Shown here piece after piece: positions 34,354 through 43,183 of a stretch of DNA of 64,000 bases (the first letter of the stretch is position 1; each line of letters starts with the position of its first letter). The DNA lies in the NCBI RefSeq assembly GCF_011316935.1, contig NZ_WLYS01000002.1, positions 372,001 to 436,000 of the forward strand. Direction: 5' to 3'. Position numbers and translations under genes: made by a program. The DNA is from Sphingobacterium chungjuense. Lineage in GTDB: Bacteria; Bacteroidota; Bacteroidia; Sphingobacteriales; Sphingobacteriaceae. The notes under the pieces are model-generated. The model had not been told where the DNA came from. It saw only the letters and a program-made list of their open reading frames with translations, and did no database searches.

Positions 34354-35169
34354 CTATCTTTCCGAGTCAACGAAAAACTGATGAAAAAAGGCAAATTGAA
34401 AGTCAAGCGATTTGCTTACATATGCCCAGTCATGCTTGCCTGGCATACTTTGATAATGGTGCGGTATGTTGAGATAAGTCATGCGCTCGTGCAAACGCAA
34501 GTTGACCTCGTAAAAGAAATCATCGCGCCCACAATCAATGTAAATTGGTAACGGCTGGCCACCTGCCAAATGAAGCATTTCCATCACCGTATGCGACTGC
34601 CAAGATGCGGAGTTTTCTGCGTAGCTTCCTAGTCGCTTTTCCATATCCCAGTTATTGGGAAAAGGACGAATATCCACACCACCGGCAATACTTCCTACTG
34701 CGCCATATACATCCTGATGTCGCAATGCAAGATATAAAGCGCCATGCCCACCCATACTAAAACCGGTAATTGCGCGATAGCGCGATTCTTCGTTTGCGGG
34801 ATAATTAGCAGAAATATAGTTTACCAATTCGTTGGACACGAAAGTTTCGTACTGAAAGTCCTTGTCGCCATCGATGTCCCAATACCACGAGCTGTGGCCA
34901 CCATCTGGACAAACCACTAAGATTTGATAGCGATCTACCAACTCCTGTAATTGGGCGACACGCTGAATATAATCATTGTATTTACCGCTGAAGCCATGTA
35001 GTAAATAGAGCGTGGGCAGTTTGGAGTTGAGGTTGCTAGCAGGCTGCACAACGACTGCTTTTATATTTTTCTGCATGCTATTGCTATACACCTCAACGGT
35101 ATCGACTTGTGCGCCAATCAGCTGCTGACACAGCAGCAGGAAAGACAGCAACATAAAAGGTAGCTTCAT
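34354..35169 (-). CDS. Exported esterase D-type alpha/beta hydrolase
   Basis: A 271-residue secreted esterase. The signal peptide ends near residue 20 (QLIGAQ). The alpha/beta hydrolase core shows LLHGFSGKYNDY (oxyanion region), the nucleophile motif GFSMGGHGALYLALRH, the acid near YIDCGRDDFF, and the His in PGKHDWAY. This is the esterase D/Fes-like family that includes acetyl xylan and feruloyl esterases as well as S-formylglutathione hydrolase; export argues against the last. The start overlaps the stop of the upstream gene by one base, and the TonB receptor gene follows after 21 bases. Confidence 0.88.
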   Translation of the reverse strand: MKLPFMLLSFLLLCQQLIGAQVDTVEVYSNSMQKNIKAVVVQPASNLNSKLPTLYLLHGFSGKYNDYIQRVAQLQELVDRYQILVVCPDGGHSSWYWDIDGDKDFQYETFVSNELVNYISANYPANEESRYRAITGFSMGGHGALYLALRHQDVYGAVGSIAGGVDIRPFPNNWDMEKRLGSYAENSASWQSHTVMEMLHLAGGQPLPIYIDCGRDDFFYEVNLRLHERMTYLNIPHHYQSMPGKHDWAYVSKSLDFQFAFFHQFFVDSER

Positions 35170-36068
35170 TATTTGACTAATTGATACCTATAAAGGTACG
35201 ATTCCAATCCTAATGGTCGCTCACTAATCGTATAAAATCTTCGGCCATCACGGTCAAAAGCAATTCCTTCACCTTGCGGCTCGGGTGCATAAGGCACTTC
35301 CTCGTATGGTTTACGCAATGCGGAAACAACGGACTCTGAAGGATTACGTTTCCAATGATAGATACTGGTCAAATTTTTTACTAAAATATCTTGTCCGTTG
35401 GCCGATATATCAGCAGCCGTCACAAAAAATAAGGGTAATTCCGCTTCTCTTTTTAAGACGTATGGTTTGCTCGATTGCCCTACAGATGATGTATGTTCTT
35501 GCAAGAAGTCAGCACTATACACGTGGACATGGAAGTCACGCTTGGTAATTAAGATGAGTTGATTGGTCAATGGGTCTACAAAAAATGCTTCCGCATCTCT
35601 CGGTCCATCTGGATACACTACTTCAAAGCTGTTGATGTGAGCAATTACAGCCTTACGCACTCCTTTTTCCCAAACGGGCTCTGCGAATTCATGAAAAGTG
35701 ATATGCTTTCTTTTAGCACGATTATCGCCAATATCACCGACTACCAAATGATATTTTCCATCGCGCATCATCCAAGCAATCTCTTCAAAATCGCGTGCTA
35801 TCACACCTTCTAGCGTATAAGTGCACAATAGATTTGCGGCAGAATCGATTAAATAGATATGCGCATCGTCACCACTATCATTGTGTACCCAGAAGCAATT
35901 TGGATTGACCAGAGAAGGCACAATACCTGACAATTCTTGCAACGCCGGATGTTTCACCTTGCCTAAGGCTTGGCGGTCAACTGCCGGATGCACCTGCGCA
36001 TTTATAAGGCTGGATGATAGTGCAACCAAACTTAAAATCAGGCACAACCTAACGTAAGTCAATTTCAT
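35169..36068 (-). CDS. Secreted propeller-like protein, function unknown
   Basis: The 299-residue protein has a Sec signal (cut near NAQ-V) and a repeat pattern suggesting a beta-propeller. The visible blocks are LQELSGIVPSLVNPNCFWVHNDSGDD, DFEEIAWM, LVVGDIGDNRAKR, DAEAFFVDP and PQGEGIAFDRDGRRFYTISE. These D/E-rich loop motifs resemble the SdiA-regulated and esterase-like-phytase propeller families, but I cannot assign one. It is coupled by a one-base overlap to the esterase gene, so the pair probably acts together outside the cytoplasm. Confidence 0.8.
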   Translation of the reverse strand: MKLTYVRLCLILSLVALSSSLINAQVHPAVDRQALGKVKHPALQELSGIVPSLVNPNCFWVHNDSGDDAHIYLIDSAANLLCTYTLEGVIARDFEEIAWMMRDGKYHLVVGDIGDNRAKRKHITFHEFAEPVWEKGVRKAVIAHINSFEVVYPDGPRDAEAFFVDPLTNQLILITKRDFHVHVYSADFLQEHTSSVGQSSKPYVLKREAELPLFFVTAADISANGQDILVKNLTSIYHWKRNPSESVVSALRKPYEEVPYAPEPQGEGIAFDRDGRRFYTISERPLGLESYLYRYQLVK

Positions 36069-36099
36069 ATTTTTCGTCTCTTCCTAAACAGGAATTTTC

Positions 36100-36750
36100 T
36101 TAGTTTGCAGCAAATGCAGCGATGATCTGAGCGCGGAAAGAGTTATCTTTTTCTGAGATTTCAAACGACTTACGATACGTATCCAGTACTGCAAATACTT
36201 CAGCCTCGGCACCCATATCATTCTCCAGGAAAAGCTTAAAGCTGTAGGTCGCTTGTTTATTTTTGCTCAAATCAATGGCTTCATTATTGGAAGAAAACAC
36301 CAATGGCGCAACGGTATTCATCGTCATCTTTCCGGTATCTTTCAAGCCAAACAATTCTTGTAAAGCCTGCACAAAGTGATCTGAATCTGCTCCTAGCGAT
36401 GAAAAACGAATCGCTCCCGGTACGAATCCATTTTCTTGATCTGGCTCACCCGTCGCGGTAACACCTGCCGCAATCTCTTTCAAGATTTCGATCTTCAGTC
36501 CAACGGTATCTTCTCTAAATAGCGATTTCGCGGTATAGATGACCGTCGAATCAGTCTCCTCTTCACCAACAATATTTAGAAAAAACTTATACTTAGCCGC
36601 CTTTTCGTCATTGACAAATGGACGGCTCTCTAGTATTTGCTGATCATTACTCGAGTTAGTAGTTCCATTATCTTGTTTCTGTGGCGATTGACAGCCTATC
36701 ATTGCCCCAAGCAATGTCACCATTCCTATAATAGCATATTTCATATTCAT
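36100..36750 (-). CDS. Hypothetical lipoprotein
   Basis: I do not recognise the family. The protein has two possible starts (36750 or 36744). It carries a lipoprotein signal ending in M-I-G-C with a lipidated Cys (C18 from the second Met), then a Gln/Asn/Ser-rich linker. The remaining 170 residues look like one alpha/beta domain with KYKFFLNIVGEEETDSTVIYTAKSLF-like strands. It lies 31 bases upstream of the propeller gene on the same strand, so it may be the first gene of the five-gene unit that ends at 31182. Confidence 0.75.
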   Translation of the reverse strand: MNMKYAIIGMVTLLGAMIGCQSPQKQDNGTTNSSNDQQILESRPFVNDEKAAKYKFFLNIVGEEETDSTVIYTAKSLFREDTVGLKIEILKEIAAGVTATGEPDQENGFVPGAIRFSSLGADSDHFVQALQELFGLKDTGKMTMNTVAPLVFSSNNEAIDLSKNKQATYSFKLFLENDMGAEAEVFAVLDTYRKSFEISEKDNSFRAQIIAAFAAN

Positions 36751-36837
36751 AGCCTTTCGTTTTGATCGTTTAACAAATCTGCAAAAAATTAGTTTGAGTC
36801 GGAAATGTGTAATGATGATATTTTCAACCCATTTTCT

Positions 36838-39753
36838 TTAGACCAATGCATCATACAACACCTCCACCGGATGGTAAGCCCGTCGATCGCTACCATCAGC
36901 AATCTGATGCCGACACGATGTACCTGCCGCCACAATGATATCTTCTGTCGCTGCCAAACGCACCGCAGGCAATAATACCAACTCGGCAATGTTCATCGAA
37001 ACCTCGTAATGTTCTTTCTCATAACCAAATGAACCAGCCATACCGCAGCAACCAGAGGGAATAAGCTCCACGGTGTAATTAGCAGGAAAGGAAAGTACAT
37101 TCTTCGTGTGCTGCATCAGTTGAAAAGCTTTCTGATAACAGTGGCCGTGAATTTTTATTTTTATTGCATTGCTGCTGAAAGCCGTTTGAGCAATATTTCC
37201 TCGAAGCATTTCTTGATCCAAGAATTCCTCCATAGTCAGCGCATAGCGAGCCAAATGCTGCGCCTCTGATTTCCAATCGGCATCGGCCAAGTCCAAATAC
37301 TCATCACGAAAAGTCAAAATAGCCGAAGGCTCTACGCCTATAATTGGTGTTGCATCATTCACCAATGGTGAAAGCTTCTGCACATTATACCGCGCCAGCG
37401 CCTTTGCTTCCTTGACAAAGCCCTTGGAGAGATAGGTGCGTCCACTCTCTTTGTGCTCAGGAATGATAACTTCATAACCTAAGCGTTCGAGTAGCAGAAT
37501 CGCTTTTTTACCAATTTCCGCGTCGTTGTAATTGGTGAACTCATCACAAAACAGATAAACCTTTCGCACTGCTGATGGCGACTCCCTATCCCGCGAACTC
37601 CAACGCTTCAAAGTCGTGTTGGCCACAGCTGGCAAGGAGCGTTTTTGGGCGAAGCCCAACAGATGCTTTACTGCAGACGATACCATTGGAGAACGGACAA
37701 GTGCATTGTATATCGGAGCAACCAAAGAAGCCAACTGTTGTGACTTCGTAAAGTTAGCAATCACGCGCGAACGAAATGATGGACCAAATTGATCGTAATA
37801 CTGCTGTAGAAACTCAGCTTTCATCTTGGCCATATCCACTTGGGATGGGCATTCGGTCTTACACGCTTTGCAACTCAGGCAGAGGTCCATCACCTCTTTG
37901 ATCTCTTCGTGTGCAAAGCGATTTTTTTGCGTAGAAGAAGTCAAAAATTGCCGTAATACATTGGCTCGTGCTCGTGTAGTATCTTTTTCATCACGCGTGG
38001 CCATAAAAGAAGGACACATCGTACCTCCGCTAATTTGCGTTTTTCGGCAATCGCCCGAGCCTGAGCATTTCTCCGCAAGCCGAAGAATGCCTTCTTGTTT
38101 GGTGAAATCGAAGTACGTGTTTACCAATTCTTGCTTATTTCCCACCTCATAGCGAAGCGACGTATCCATCGGTGGCGTATCGACAATCTTTTGCCGGTTG
38201 AAAATACCTACTGGATCAAAAATTTGTTTTACTTGTTGTAGTAAAGCATACACTTCTTGGCCAAGCACTTTGCCGATGAATTCTCCGCGCAATCGTCCAT
38301 CCCCATGTTCTCCGCTCAGAGAACCATTGTATTTTAAGACCAAATCAGTCGTCTTTTCCAAAATCCTTCGAAACTGCTTGACGCCTTGCGGAGATTTGAG
38401 ATTCAAGAACGGCTCAATATGCAATTCGCCGGCACCAGCATGCGCATAATACGATGCGAGCACATCTTCTTCGGCCAACAATGCTTGCACATCGGCAACA
38501 TAAGCTGGCAAATCTTCGGGTGCGACAGCACAATCTTCAATCAAATTGACAGGCTGCGAATCGCCTGGCAAATTGCGAATCAAACCTAACCCTGCTTTAC
38601 GCACATCCCACACCAAATTAGATTGATCTCCTAAAACCAGCGGATAGGCGTAGCCTAAATTTTGGGCTTGCAAATCAGCTTTCAACGCCTCGGCTTGCGC
38701 TACCACTTGTTCTACCGTATCGGCACGAAACTCAACAATGAGTAGCGCCGCAGGATCACCAGATATAAAAAATCGATTGTGCTGATAAGTCGGATGCCCT
38801 ACCGTATAATCTAAAATATATTTATCAATCAATTCGGAGGCCTGCGGTTGATGTTGCAACGCTACCATATTGCCCTGCATGCAGGAGATCATATCAGTAA
38901 AATGAATACACAACACGCCAACTTCCTTTGCGGGCAGCGGCATCAGCTTCAATTTTGCTTCGAGCATTATCCCAAGCGTACCTTCGGAACCCGCCAGCAA
39001 TTGACAAAGATTAAATGGACGATCCTCGTCTGCCAATAAATCCAAGGCATAACCTGTATTTCTTCTGGTCAACGTTTTTTTGGGATAGCCATTGGCTATG
39101 GCCGATCGATTGGCTTTGTCTGTTAGCAAATCATTCAACTTTCGATAGATTTCACCTTCACGCGTTTGCAGATGAAACTTTTGCAGCAATTGCGTAGGCG
39201 TCAGAGCTTTCACCTTTATGCGTGAACCATCGTCCAATAATAATATCGCCGACAACAATTTTTGCCGTGTATCTCCCCAGACAATAGAATGCAAACCAGA
39301 AGAATTATTGCCTACCATTCCGCCGATCATCGCGCGACTTGCCGTAGAGGTTTCCGGACCAAACATCAAACCAAAAGGTTTTAAGAATGCATTCAGATCA
39401 TCGCGTATCACACCTGGTTGTACACGCACCCAACTTTCTTCTTGATTCACTTCAATAATAGCATTGAAACAGCGCGACATATCAAGCACAATTCCATTTC
39501 CAACCACTTGGCCGGCCAAGGACGTCCCAGCGGTACGCGGAATCAGCGTCGTCTGGTTTGTTCGAGCAAACTCAATCAATCGCTGCACGTCGACATCATC
39601 TTTCGGAATAGCTACTGCTAAGGGCAATTCTTGGTAGATCGAAGCATCTGTGGCATAGGCCAAGCGCATCGTATGATGGGCAGGAATGTCATTATCGTAA
39701 TAAAGTTCTCCGCGCAAAATATGGGAAAGCGATTTCAATACTTCCTTATTCAT
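36838..39753 (-). CDS. FAD-linked dehydrogenase fused to Fe-S/CCG domains (D-2-hydroxyacid type)
   Basis: This 971-residue protein joins an FAD-binding PCMH dehydrogenase to a GlpC-like iron-sulfur part. The N-terminal half has TLIPRTAGTSLAGQVVGNG and a flavin-oxidase C-terminal domain ending with GSLSGEHGDGRLRG. Then follow a Cys-rich segment (CSGSGDCR...MCPSF), a ferredoxin motif CLSCKACKTECP (about residues 620-640), and CCG-type Cys clusters (HCYQK and SGCCGMAGSFGYEKEH near residue 900). The plan matches E. coli YdiJ (D-2-hydroxyglutarate dehydrogenase) and related D-lactate dehydrogenases. Electrons probably go to the quinone pool. The substrate cannot be decided from sequence. Confidence 0.9.
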   Translation of the reverse strand: MNKEVLKSLSHILRGELYYDNDIPAHHTMRLAYATDASIYQELPLAVAIPKDDVDVQRLIEFARTNQTTLIPRTAGTSLAGQVVGNGIVLDMSRCFNAIIEVNQEESWVRVQPGVIRDDLNAFLKPFGLMFGPETSTASRAMIGGMVGNNSSGLHSIVWGDTRQKLLSAILLLDDGSRIKVKALTPTQLLQKFHLQTREGEIYRKLNDLLTDKANRSAIANGYPKKTLTRRNTGYALDLLADEDRPFNLCQLLAGSEGTLGIMLEAKLKLMPLPAKEVGVLCIHFTDMISCMQGNMVALQHQPQASELIDKYILDYTVGHPTYQHNRFFISGDPAALLIVEFRADTVEQVVAQAEALKADLQAQNLGYAYPLVLGDQSNLVWDVRKAGLGLIRNLPGDSQPVNLIEDCAVAPEDLPAYVADVQALLAEEDVLASYYAHAGAGELHIEPFLNLKSPQGVKQFRRILEKTTDLVLKYNGSLSGEHGDGRLRGEFIGKVLGQEVYALLQQVKQIFDPVGIFNRQKIVDTPPMDTSLRYEVGNKQELVNTYFDFTKQEGILRLAEKCSGSGDCRKTQISGGTMCPSFMATRDEKDTTRARANVLRQFLTSSTQKNRFAHEEIKEVMDLCLSCKACKTECPSQVDMAKMKAEFLQQYYDQFGPSFRSRVIANFTKSQQLASLVAPIYNALVRSPMVSSAVKHLLGFAQKRSLPAVANTTLKRWSSRDRESPSAVRKVYLFCDEFTNYNDAEIGKKAILLLERLGYEVIIPEHKESGRTYLSKGFVKEAKALARYNVQKLSPLVNDATPIIGVEPSAILTFRDEYLDLADADWKSEAQHLARYALTMEEFLDQEMLRGNIAQTAFSSNAIKIKIHGHCYQKAFQLMQHTKNVLSFPANYTVELIPSGCCGMAGSFGYEKEHYEVSMNIAELVLLPAVRLAATEDIIVAAGTSCRHQIADGSDRRAYHPVEVLYDALV

Positions 39754-39790
39754 AAATCTCTCTACAATAGCATGTGGGTGAATGGTCTAG

Positions 39791-39798
39791 CAAACATA
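39791..39798 (-). promoter_or_regulatory. -7 box of the FAD/Fe-S dehydrogenase gene
   Basis: On the minus strand the bases read TATGTTTG, an exact TAnnTTTG match, 37 bases before the ATG at 39753. No clear -33 TTG is seen. Confidence 0.45.
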
Positions 39799-39978
39799 AT
39801 TAAAACCATTTTCATTCTACGTATATCCTATTATGATAGGCTTGTATACGACTGCTTAAAATGAGAACATAATTCTCCAATAAACAGCCAAAACTGGTTT
39901 ATATTCTAATTTACACATACCAAATGAATATAATTCAGAATTTACAATTAAATAACGAACAATATTCATTTTAATGAT

Positions 39979-39986
39979 TACTTTTG
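39979..39986 (+). promoter_or_regulatory. -7 box touching the lrp-type gene
   Basis: TACTTTTG matches TAnnTTTG and ends 7 bases before the ATG at 39994, implying an mRNA with a leader of at most a few bases. Confidence 0.55.
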
Positions 39987-39993
39987 CGCCACA

Positions 39994-40470
39994 ATGGAGA
40001 AAGTGGAATATAATTTAGATCAAGTCGACCTGCAAATCCTTCGGATCATGCAGCAAAATGCCCGAACAAACAATGCGGATATCGCACGTGAATTGGGCAT
40101 GGCACCATCGGCTATTCTGGAGCGCGTGAAGAAACTAGAGCATAAAAGTGTTATTCTAGATTATCACACACAGATCAACCCAGATGCTTTAGATCAAAAA
40201 ATGCTGTCGTTCATTTTCATCAAATCACACGACAACATTGGCGATCAGCGCGTCGGTCTTTTATTGGCCAAGATTCCAGAAGTATTGGAAGTACACGATA
40301 TTGCCGGTGATGATGGCTACTTGATCAAAGTGCGTACCAGCGATTCAGGCGGTTTGGTAGATCTTATGCGAAATACACTGAGTCAGATTGATGGTATTAT
40401 ATCGACGCGCACCACCATTGTACTGGAAACGGTAAAGGAAAGCCATAAATTGGTTATTCCTAATTCTTAA
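39994..40470 (+). CDS. Lrp/AsnC-family transcriptional regulator
   Basis: The 158-residue protein has the N-terminal helix-turn-helix of the Lrp family (LDQVDLQILRIMQQNARTNNADIARELGMAPSAILERVKKLE) and a C-terminal RAM ligand-binding domain (residues about 75-150, with FIFIKS and GDDGYLIKVRTSD). It is 19 bases before an EamA exporter gene, and a shared transcript is very likely. Lrp-family proteins often control an adjacent amino-acid exporter, which suits this pair. Confidence 0.93.
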   Translation: MEKVEYNLDQVDLQILRIMQQNARTNNADIARELGMAPSAILERVKKLEHKSVILDYHTQINPDALDQKMLSFIFIKSHDNIGDQRVGLLLAKIPEVLEVHDIAGDDGYLIKVRTSDSGGLVDLMRNTLSQIDGIISTRTTIVLETVKESHKLVIPNS

Positions 40471-40489
40471 CATTTTAGATTTTTTTGTG

Positions 40490-41593
40490 ATGGTAAAACA
40501 ACTACAATCGCCAATTGGGCTTGTCATCTTCGCTTATCTGGTCGTATATATTGTCTGGGGATCTACCTTTTTCTTCATCGAAAAGGCATTGCATGCCTTT
40601 CCTCCTTTTGTGATTGGCTCTATTCGTTTCTTGACGGCAGGAGCACTACTCATGGGATACTGTAAGATAAAAGGTTACCGGCTTTTTGAACGTACTGCCG
40701 TAAAACAAGCTGTATTTGTGGGTTTCTTATTGCTATTCTTAGATATGGCTGCCGTGATCTGGTCAGAGCAATTCATCTCAAGCGGTATTGTATCTATCAT
40801 ATCTGCTGCTACCGTCATCTGGTTTGTCGTATTGGACAAACCGCGCTGGAAGGAGAATTTCACTAGCCCGACAACGGTAATTGGTTTGGTGATGGGATTC
40901 ATTGGTGTATTGATGCTGTTTGCCGAGCAAATATTTAACAGTAATGGTGATGAACACGATCAATCAATGGTGCTTATCGCGATGATTGTCATGACCATGG
41001 GTACCATCGCATGGACAATCGGATCACTCTATAGTAAATACAGTAGAAAACCAACTGACGATAGCGATAACGCTGAAGACAGCAAATCGGAAAAAACAAA
41101 AGATTTGCACGTAAGCGTAAAAACTGCTTGGCAAATGTTAACCGCTGGTGTGGTATTTACTATTGTCGGTTCTACGAATGGTGATTACGCAAAGTTCGAC
41201 GCAGCCAGCGTACCAATTGAATATTGGGGAGCGATTGTTTACCTTATTATCATGGGATCCATCTTAGCGTTCAGCTCTTACATTTGGCTATTGCAAGTGC
41301 GGCCTGCCACAGAGGTAAGCACCCACGCTTACGTAAATCCCATCGTTGCGCTCTTGTTAGCCCATTTTTTTACAGATCACGTCGTTACGGGATTGCAGAT
41401 TCTTGGTCTATGTGTCGTCCTGAGCAGCGTTCTCTTAATGAACTGGAAAATGTACTCGGATAGTAAATTGATTCACAATTTTAAAAGAAAACGTCGGATC
41501 AAAAAACTACGCCACATGGCACCAAAATCCAGCATTCCACGCATTGTGGAAATTGCTGAATTCGCGGAAACAACAAGAAAAGAAAAAAGTTAA
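40490..41593 (+). CDS. EamA-family (DMT) exporter
   Basis: This 367-residue membrane protein has about ten hydrophobic helices and two EamA repeats; the first starts with VYIVWGSTFFFIEKALHAFPPF and the second near WQMLTAGVVFTIVG. The start is the ATG at 40490; a GTG directly before it is less likely. Two additions stand out: a charged loop of about 35 residues (KPTDDSDNAEDSKSEKTKD) between the repeats and a basic C-terminal tail of about 45 residues (KRKRRIKKLRHM...). Family members export amino acids and related metabolites. With the Lrp regulator ahead, amino-acid export is the natural guess. Confidence 0.9.
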   Translation: MVKQLQSPIGLVIFAYLVVYIVWGSTFFFIEKALHAFPPFVIGSIRFLTAGALLMGYCKIKGYRLFERTAVKQAVFVGFLLLFLDMAAVIWSEQFISSGIVSIISAATVIWFVVLDKPRWKENFTSPTTVIGLVMGFIGVLMLFAEQIFNSNGDEHDQSMVLIAMIVMTMGTIAWTIGSLYSKYSRKPTDDSDNAEDSKSEKTKDLHVSVKTAWQMLTAGVVFTIVGSTNGDYAKFDAASVPIEYWGAIVYLIIMGSILAFSSYIWLLQVRPATEVSTHAYVNPIVALLLAHFFTDHVVTGLQILGLCVVLSSVLLMNWKMYSDSKLIHNFKRKRRIKKLRHMAPKSSIPRIVEIAEFAETTRKEKS

Positions 41594-41814
41594 AAATATT
41601 TAACATATAACCCTGCAACATTCCCTTCTTTCATCGCGTCTTGAAGATATGAAAGTAAGCGTATAGATCGGCTAAGTGCTATCGAAACAGTAGGTGAAAT
41701 TTTTACCGGTAAATCTCCCCAACTGACCGAATATAGCACGACGCTAGTCGAATTACCATTCTGCTGAGGCCGTTTGTACGCTACTTTTGAAGAAACAACA
41801 AAACATAACTTCAA
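41590..41814 (-). CDS. Possible small protein in the intergenic gap (doubtful)
   Basis: A 74-codon open frame fills the gap between the EamA gene and the next gene on the opposite strand. It starts only at TTG. The C-terminal part reads VSWGDLPVKISPTV, then ...RLLSYLQDAMKEGNV and AGLYVKYF, which looks more like a real protein than random translation. Its stop overlaps the EamA stop. Against it: no ATG, no visible ribosome-binding site, overlap with the promoter of the plus-strand gene at 41820, and coincidence with a dyad structure. It could be a gene remnant. Confidence 0.25.
   Translation of the reverse strand: MKLCFVVSSKVAYKRPQQNGNSTSVVLYSVSWGDLPVKISPTVSIALSRSIRLLSYLQDAMKEGNVAGLYVKYF
41676..41739. 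promoter_or_regulatory. Nested dyad with central 12-bp palindrome
   Basis: The palindrome TTTACCGGTAAA (41702-41713) and an outer 7-bp inverted repeat (gtgctat at 41676-41682, atagcac at 41733-41739) share exactly the same centre, 41707.5. The structure lies about 75 bases upstream of the -7 box of the next gene. It may be an operator or a folded RNA. Confidence 0.35.
41782..41789 (+). promoter_or_regulatory. -7 box of the NTF2-like protein gene
   Basis: TACTTTTG is an exact -7 box, 30 bases before the ATG at 41820. It rules out the in-frame TTG at 41787 as a start. Confidence 0.55.
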
Positions 41815-41819
41815 ACAAT

Positions 41820-42245
41820 ATGAAAAAGATATTCATCACCCTCATCGCAGCAATCTTGGTTAGTCTAAGTATGAACTCCTTTGCTGCCCCACTGGTAAAT
41901 CCTTTAAAGAATTACAATTCTAACCGTATCGTCGCTACATATGTAGAGATGATCTCATCTGGCAATTACGAATGGAGCGAGCACTTGCTTGCGAAAGACT
42001 TCGAATATGTCAACGATGTAAACCGCACAAAAAACACCCGCTCTGAATATTTGAGCTTCTTGAAAAAGAATAAAGGTTTGAAATACGATTGCACCAGCAA
42101 ATTTGAAATTTTGGATGAAGTAGGCAATACCAGCATTGCAAAAGCAACCATGGACTTCGGTCACTTCACCCGTGTAGACTATATCACATTAAGCCGCGTA
42201 GATAACGGATGGCAAGTGAGTAAAGTCGTGACCACTTACCCTTAG
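41820..42245 (+). CDS. Secreted NTF2-like/lumazine-binding-type protein
   Basis: The 141-residue protein starts at 41820 with M-K-K-I-F-I-T and a Sec signal cut near SFA-AP. The mature part is a small NTF2-like domain: VATYVEMISSGNYEWSEHLL, then FEYVNDV, EYLSFLKKNKG, KATMDFGHFTRVDYITL, and VDNGWQVSKVVTTYP at the end. The last block is typical of the nuclear-transport-factor-2/'putative lumazine-binding' family in Bacteroidota. Function is unknown. It has its own promoter and a terminator 29 bases downstream, so it is monocistronic. Confidence 0.82.
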   Translation: MKKIFITLIAAILVSLSMNSFAAPLVNPLKNYNSNRIVATYVEMISSGNYEWSEHLLAKDFEYVNDVNRTKNTRSEYLSFLKKNKGLKYDCTSKFEILDEVGNTSIAKATMDFGHFTRVDYITLSRVDNGWQVSKVVTTYP

Positions 42246-42273
42246 AAACTGGGTATTTTGTTTCAGTGTGTGT

Positions 42274-42298
42274 AAAGCCTACATTAGATGTAGGCTTT
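42274..42298 (+). terminator. Terminator of the NTF2-like gene
   Basis: A 10-bp stem (aaagcctaca at 42274-42283, tgtaggcttt at 42289-42298) with a 5-base loop continues into a T-run. Confidence 0.9.
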
Positions 42299-42367
42299 TT
42301 TGTGTTATAAGCAACCTATTAAACCTTTTAGTGGGATGTTGGTCTGTTATTTGAGTATTTATTTATT

Positions 42368-42931
42368 ATGAGAAAGATCTTAATTACACTGCTTATTCTC
42401 GTCCTTGTAGGCTTCGCCGGATGGATGATCTGGAAAAGATTCAGTCCCGTAGACAACGTAGAATCCAGACATCAAATATTAGTAGAACGTATTGAAGCTA
42501 TGGGCAAACTGGAGTTGGTAAAATACCGACTAAGCGATGTAGTAGAACATAAAAATATTAGCACGTACTTACCAGATGCGTCCGTATTATTGATTGTGAA
42601 GGCGGATGCTGTGGGTTGTGTTGATTTATCTCGGATCACACCGAATGATATTGAAGTTATTGGCGACTCGGTTACGATACAGTTGCCGCGTCCAGAGATT
42701 TGTTATGTGCGCATTGATCACGATAATTCCCGTGTGTACGATACGAAGATGGCTTTCTTCCGTGAAGCGCAATTGGTAGATGCCGCTTATAAGGCAGCCG
42801 AAACGCAAATCATGAAGGAAGTACGTCAATCGGATATCCTAGAACAGACGAAATCAAATGCATTACATGTATTTCGCCCGCTGTTAGAGGGATTGGGATA
42901 TGCGAAAGTGAATCTATCATTCGCGCCGTAG
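42368..42931 (+). CDS. DUF4230 family membrane-anchored protein
   Basis: The 187-residue protein has an N-terminal transmembrane helix (about residues 4-22), then a domain with the DUF4230 pattern: IEAMGKLELVKYRLSDVVEHK, LIVKADAVGCVDLSRI, VTIQLPRPEICYVRIDHDNSRVYDTK. A helical C-terminal half follows with ETQIMKEVRQ. The pattern (a signal anchor and an SPFH-like strand order) is common to DUF4230 proteins. Function is unknown. It stands alone between two terminators. Confidence 0.82.
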   Translation: MRKILITLLILVLVGFAGWMIWKRFSPVDNVESRHQILVERIEAMGKLELVKYRLSDVVEHKNISTYLPDASVLLIVKADAVGCVDLSRITPNDIEVIGDSVTIQLPRPEICYVRIDHDNSRVYDTKMAFFREAQLVDAAYKAAETQIMKEVRQSDILEQTKSNALHVFRPLLEGLGYAKVNLSFAP

Positions 42932-43062
42932 GCGCTTGGATGATCGCCAGACAGATGCACTTTGTTAAAGAAATGTTAATATCCAATATTTACACAACAA
43001 GCGAGACAGTCCGGCGTTTTAGTAGTATAATTTCATAATTTAGGTTAATAATTGGTTTGGTA

Positions 43063-43091
43063 AACTCCTGAAACTCCCCGTTTCAGGAGTT
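43063..43091 (+). terminator. Intrinsic terminator
   Basis: A perfect 11-bp stem (aactcctgaaa at 43063-43073, tttcaggagtt at 43081-43091) with a 7-base loop is followed by five more T. It lies 131 bases after the DUF4230 stop, unusually far, so it may end a long 3' untranslated region or a separate small transcript. Confidence 0.85.
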
Positions 43092-43183
43092 TTTTTATGT
43101 ATTCGATTTTAGGATTTTGTTAACGTGAATGGAATAGGTGATCAGTTTTTTGTAAGTTGATGGTGTTGTATAGAGTTGATGAT

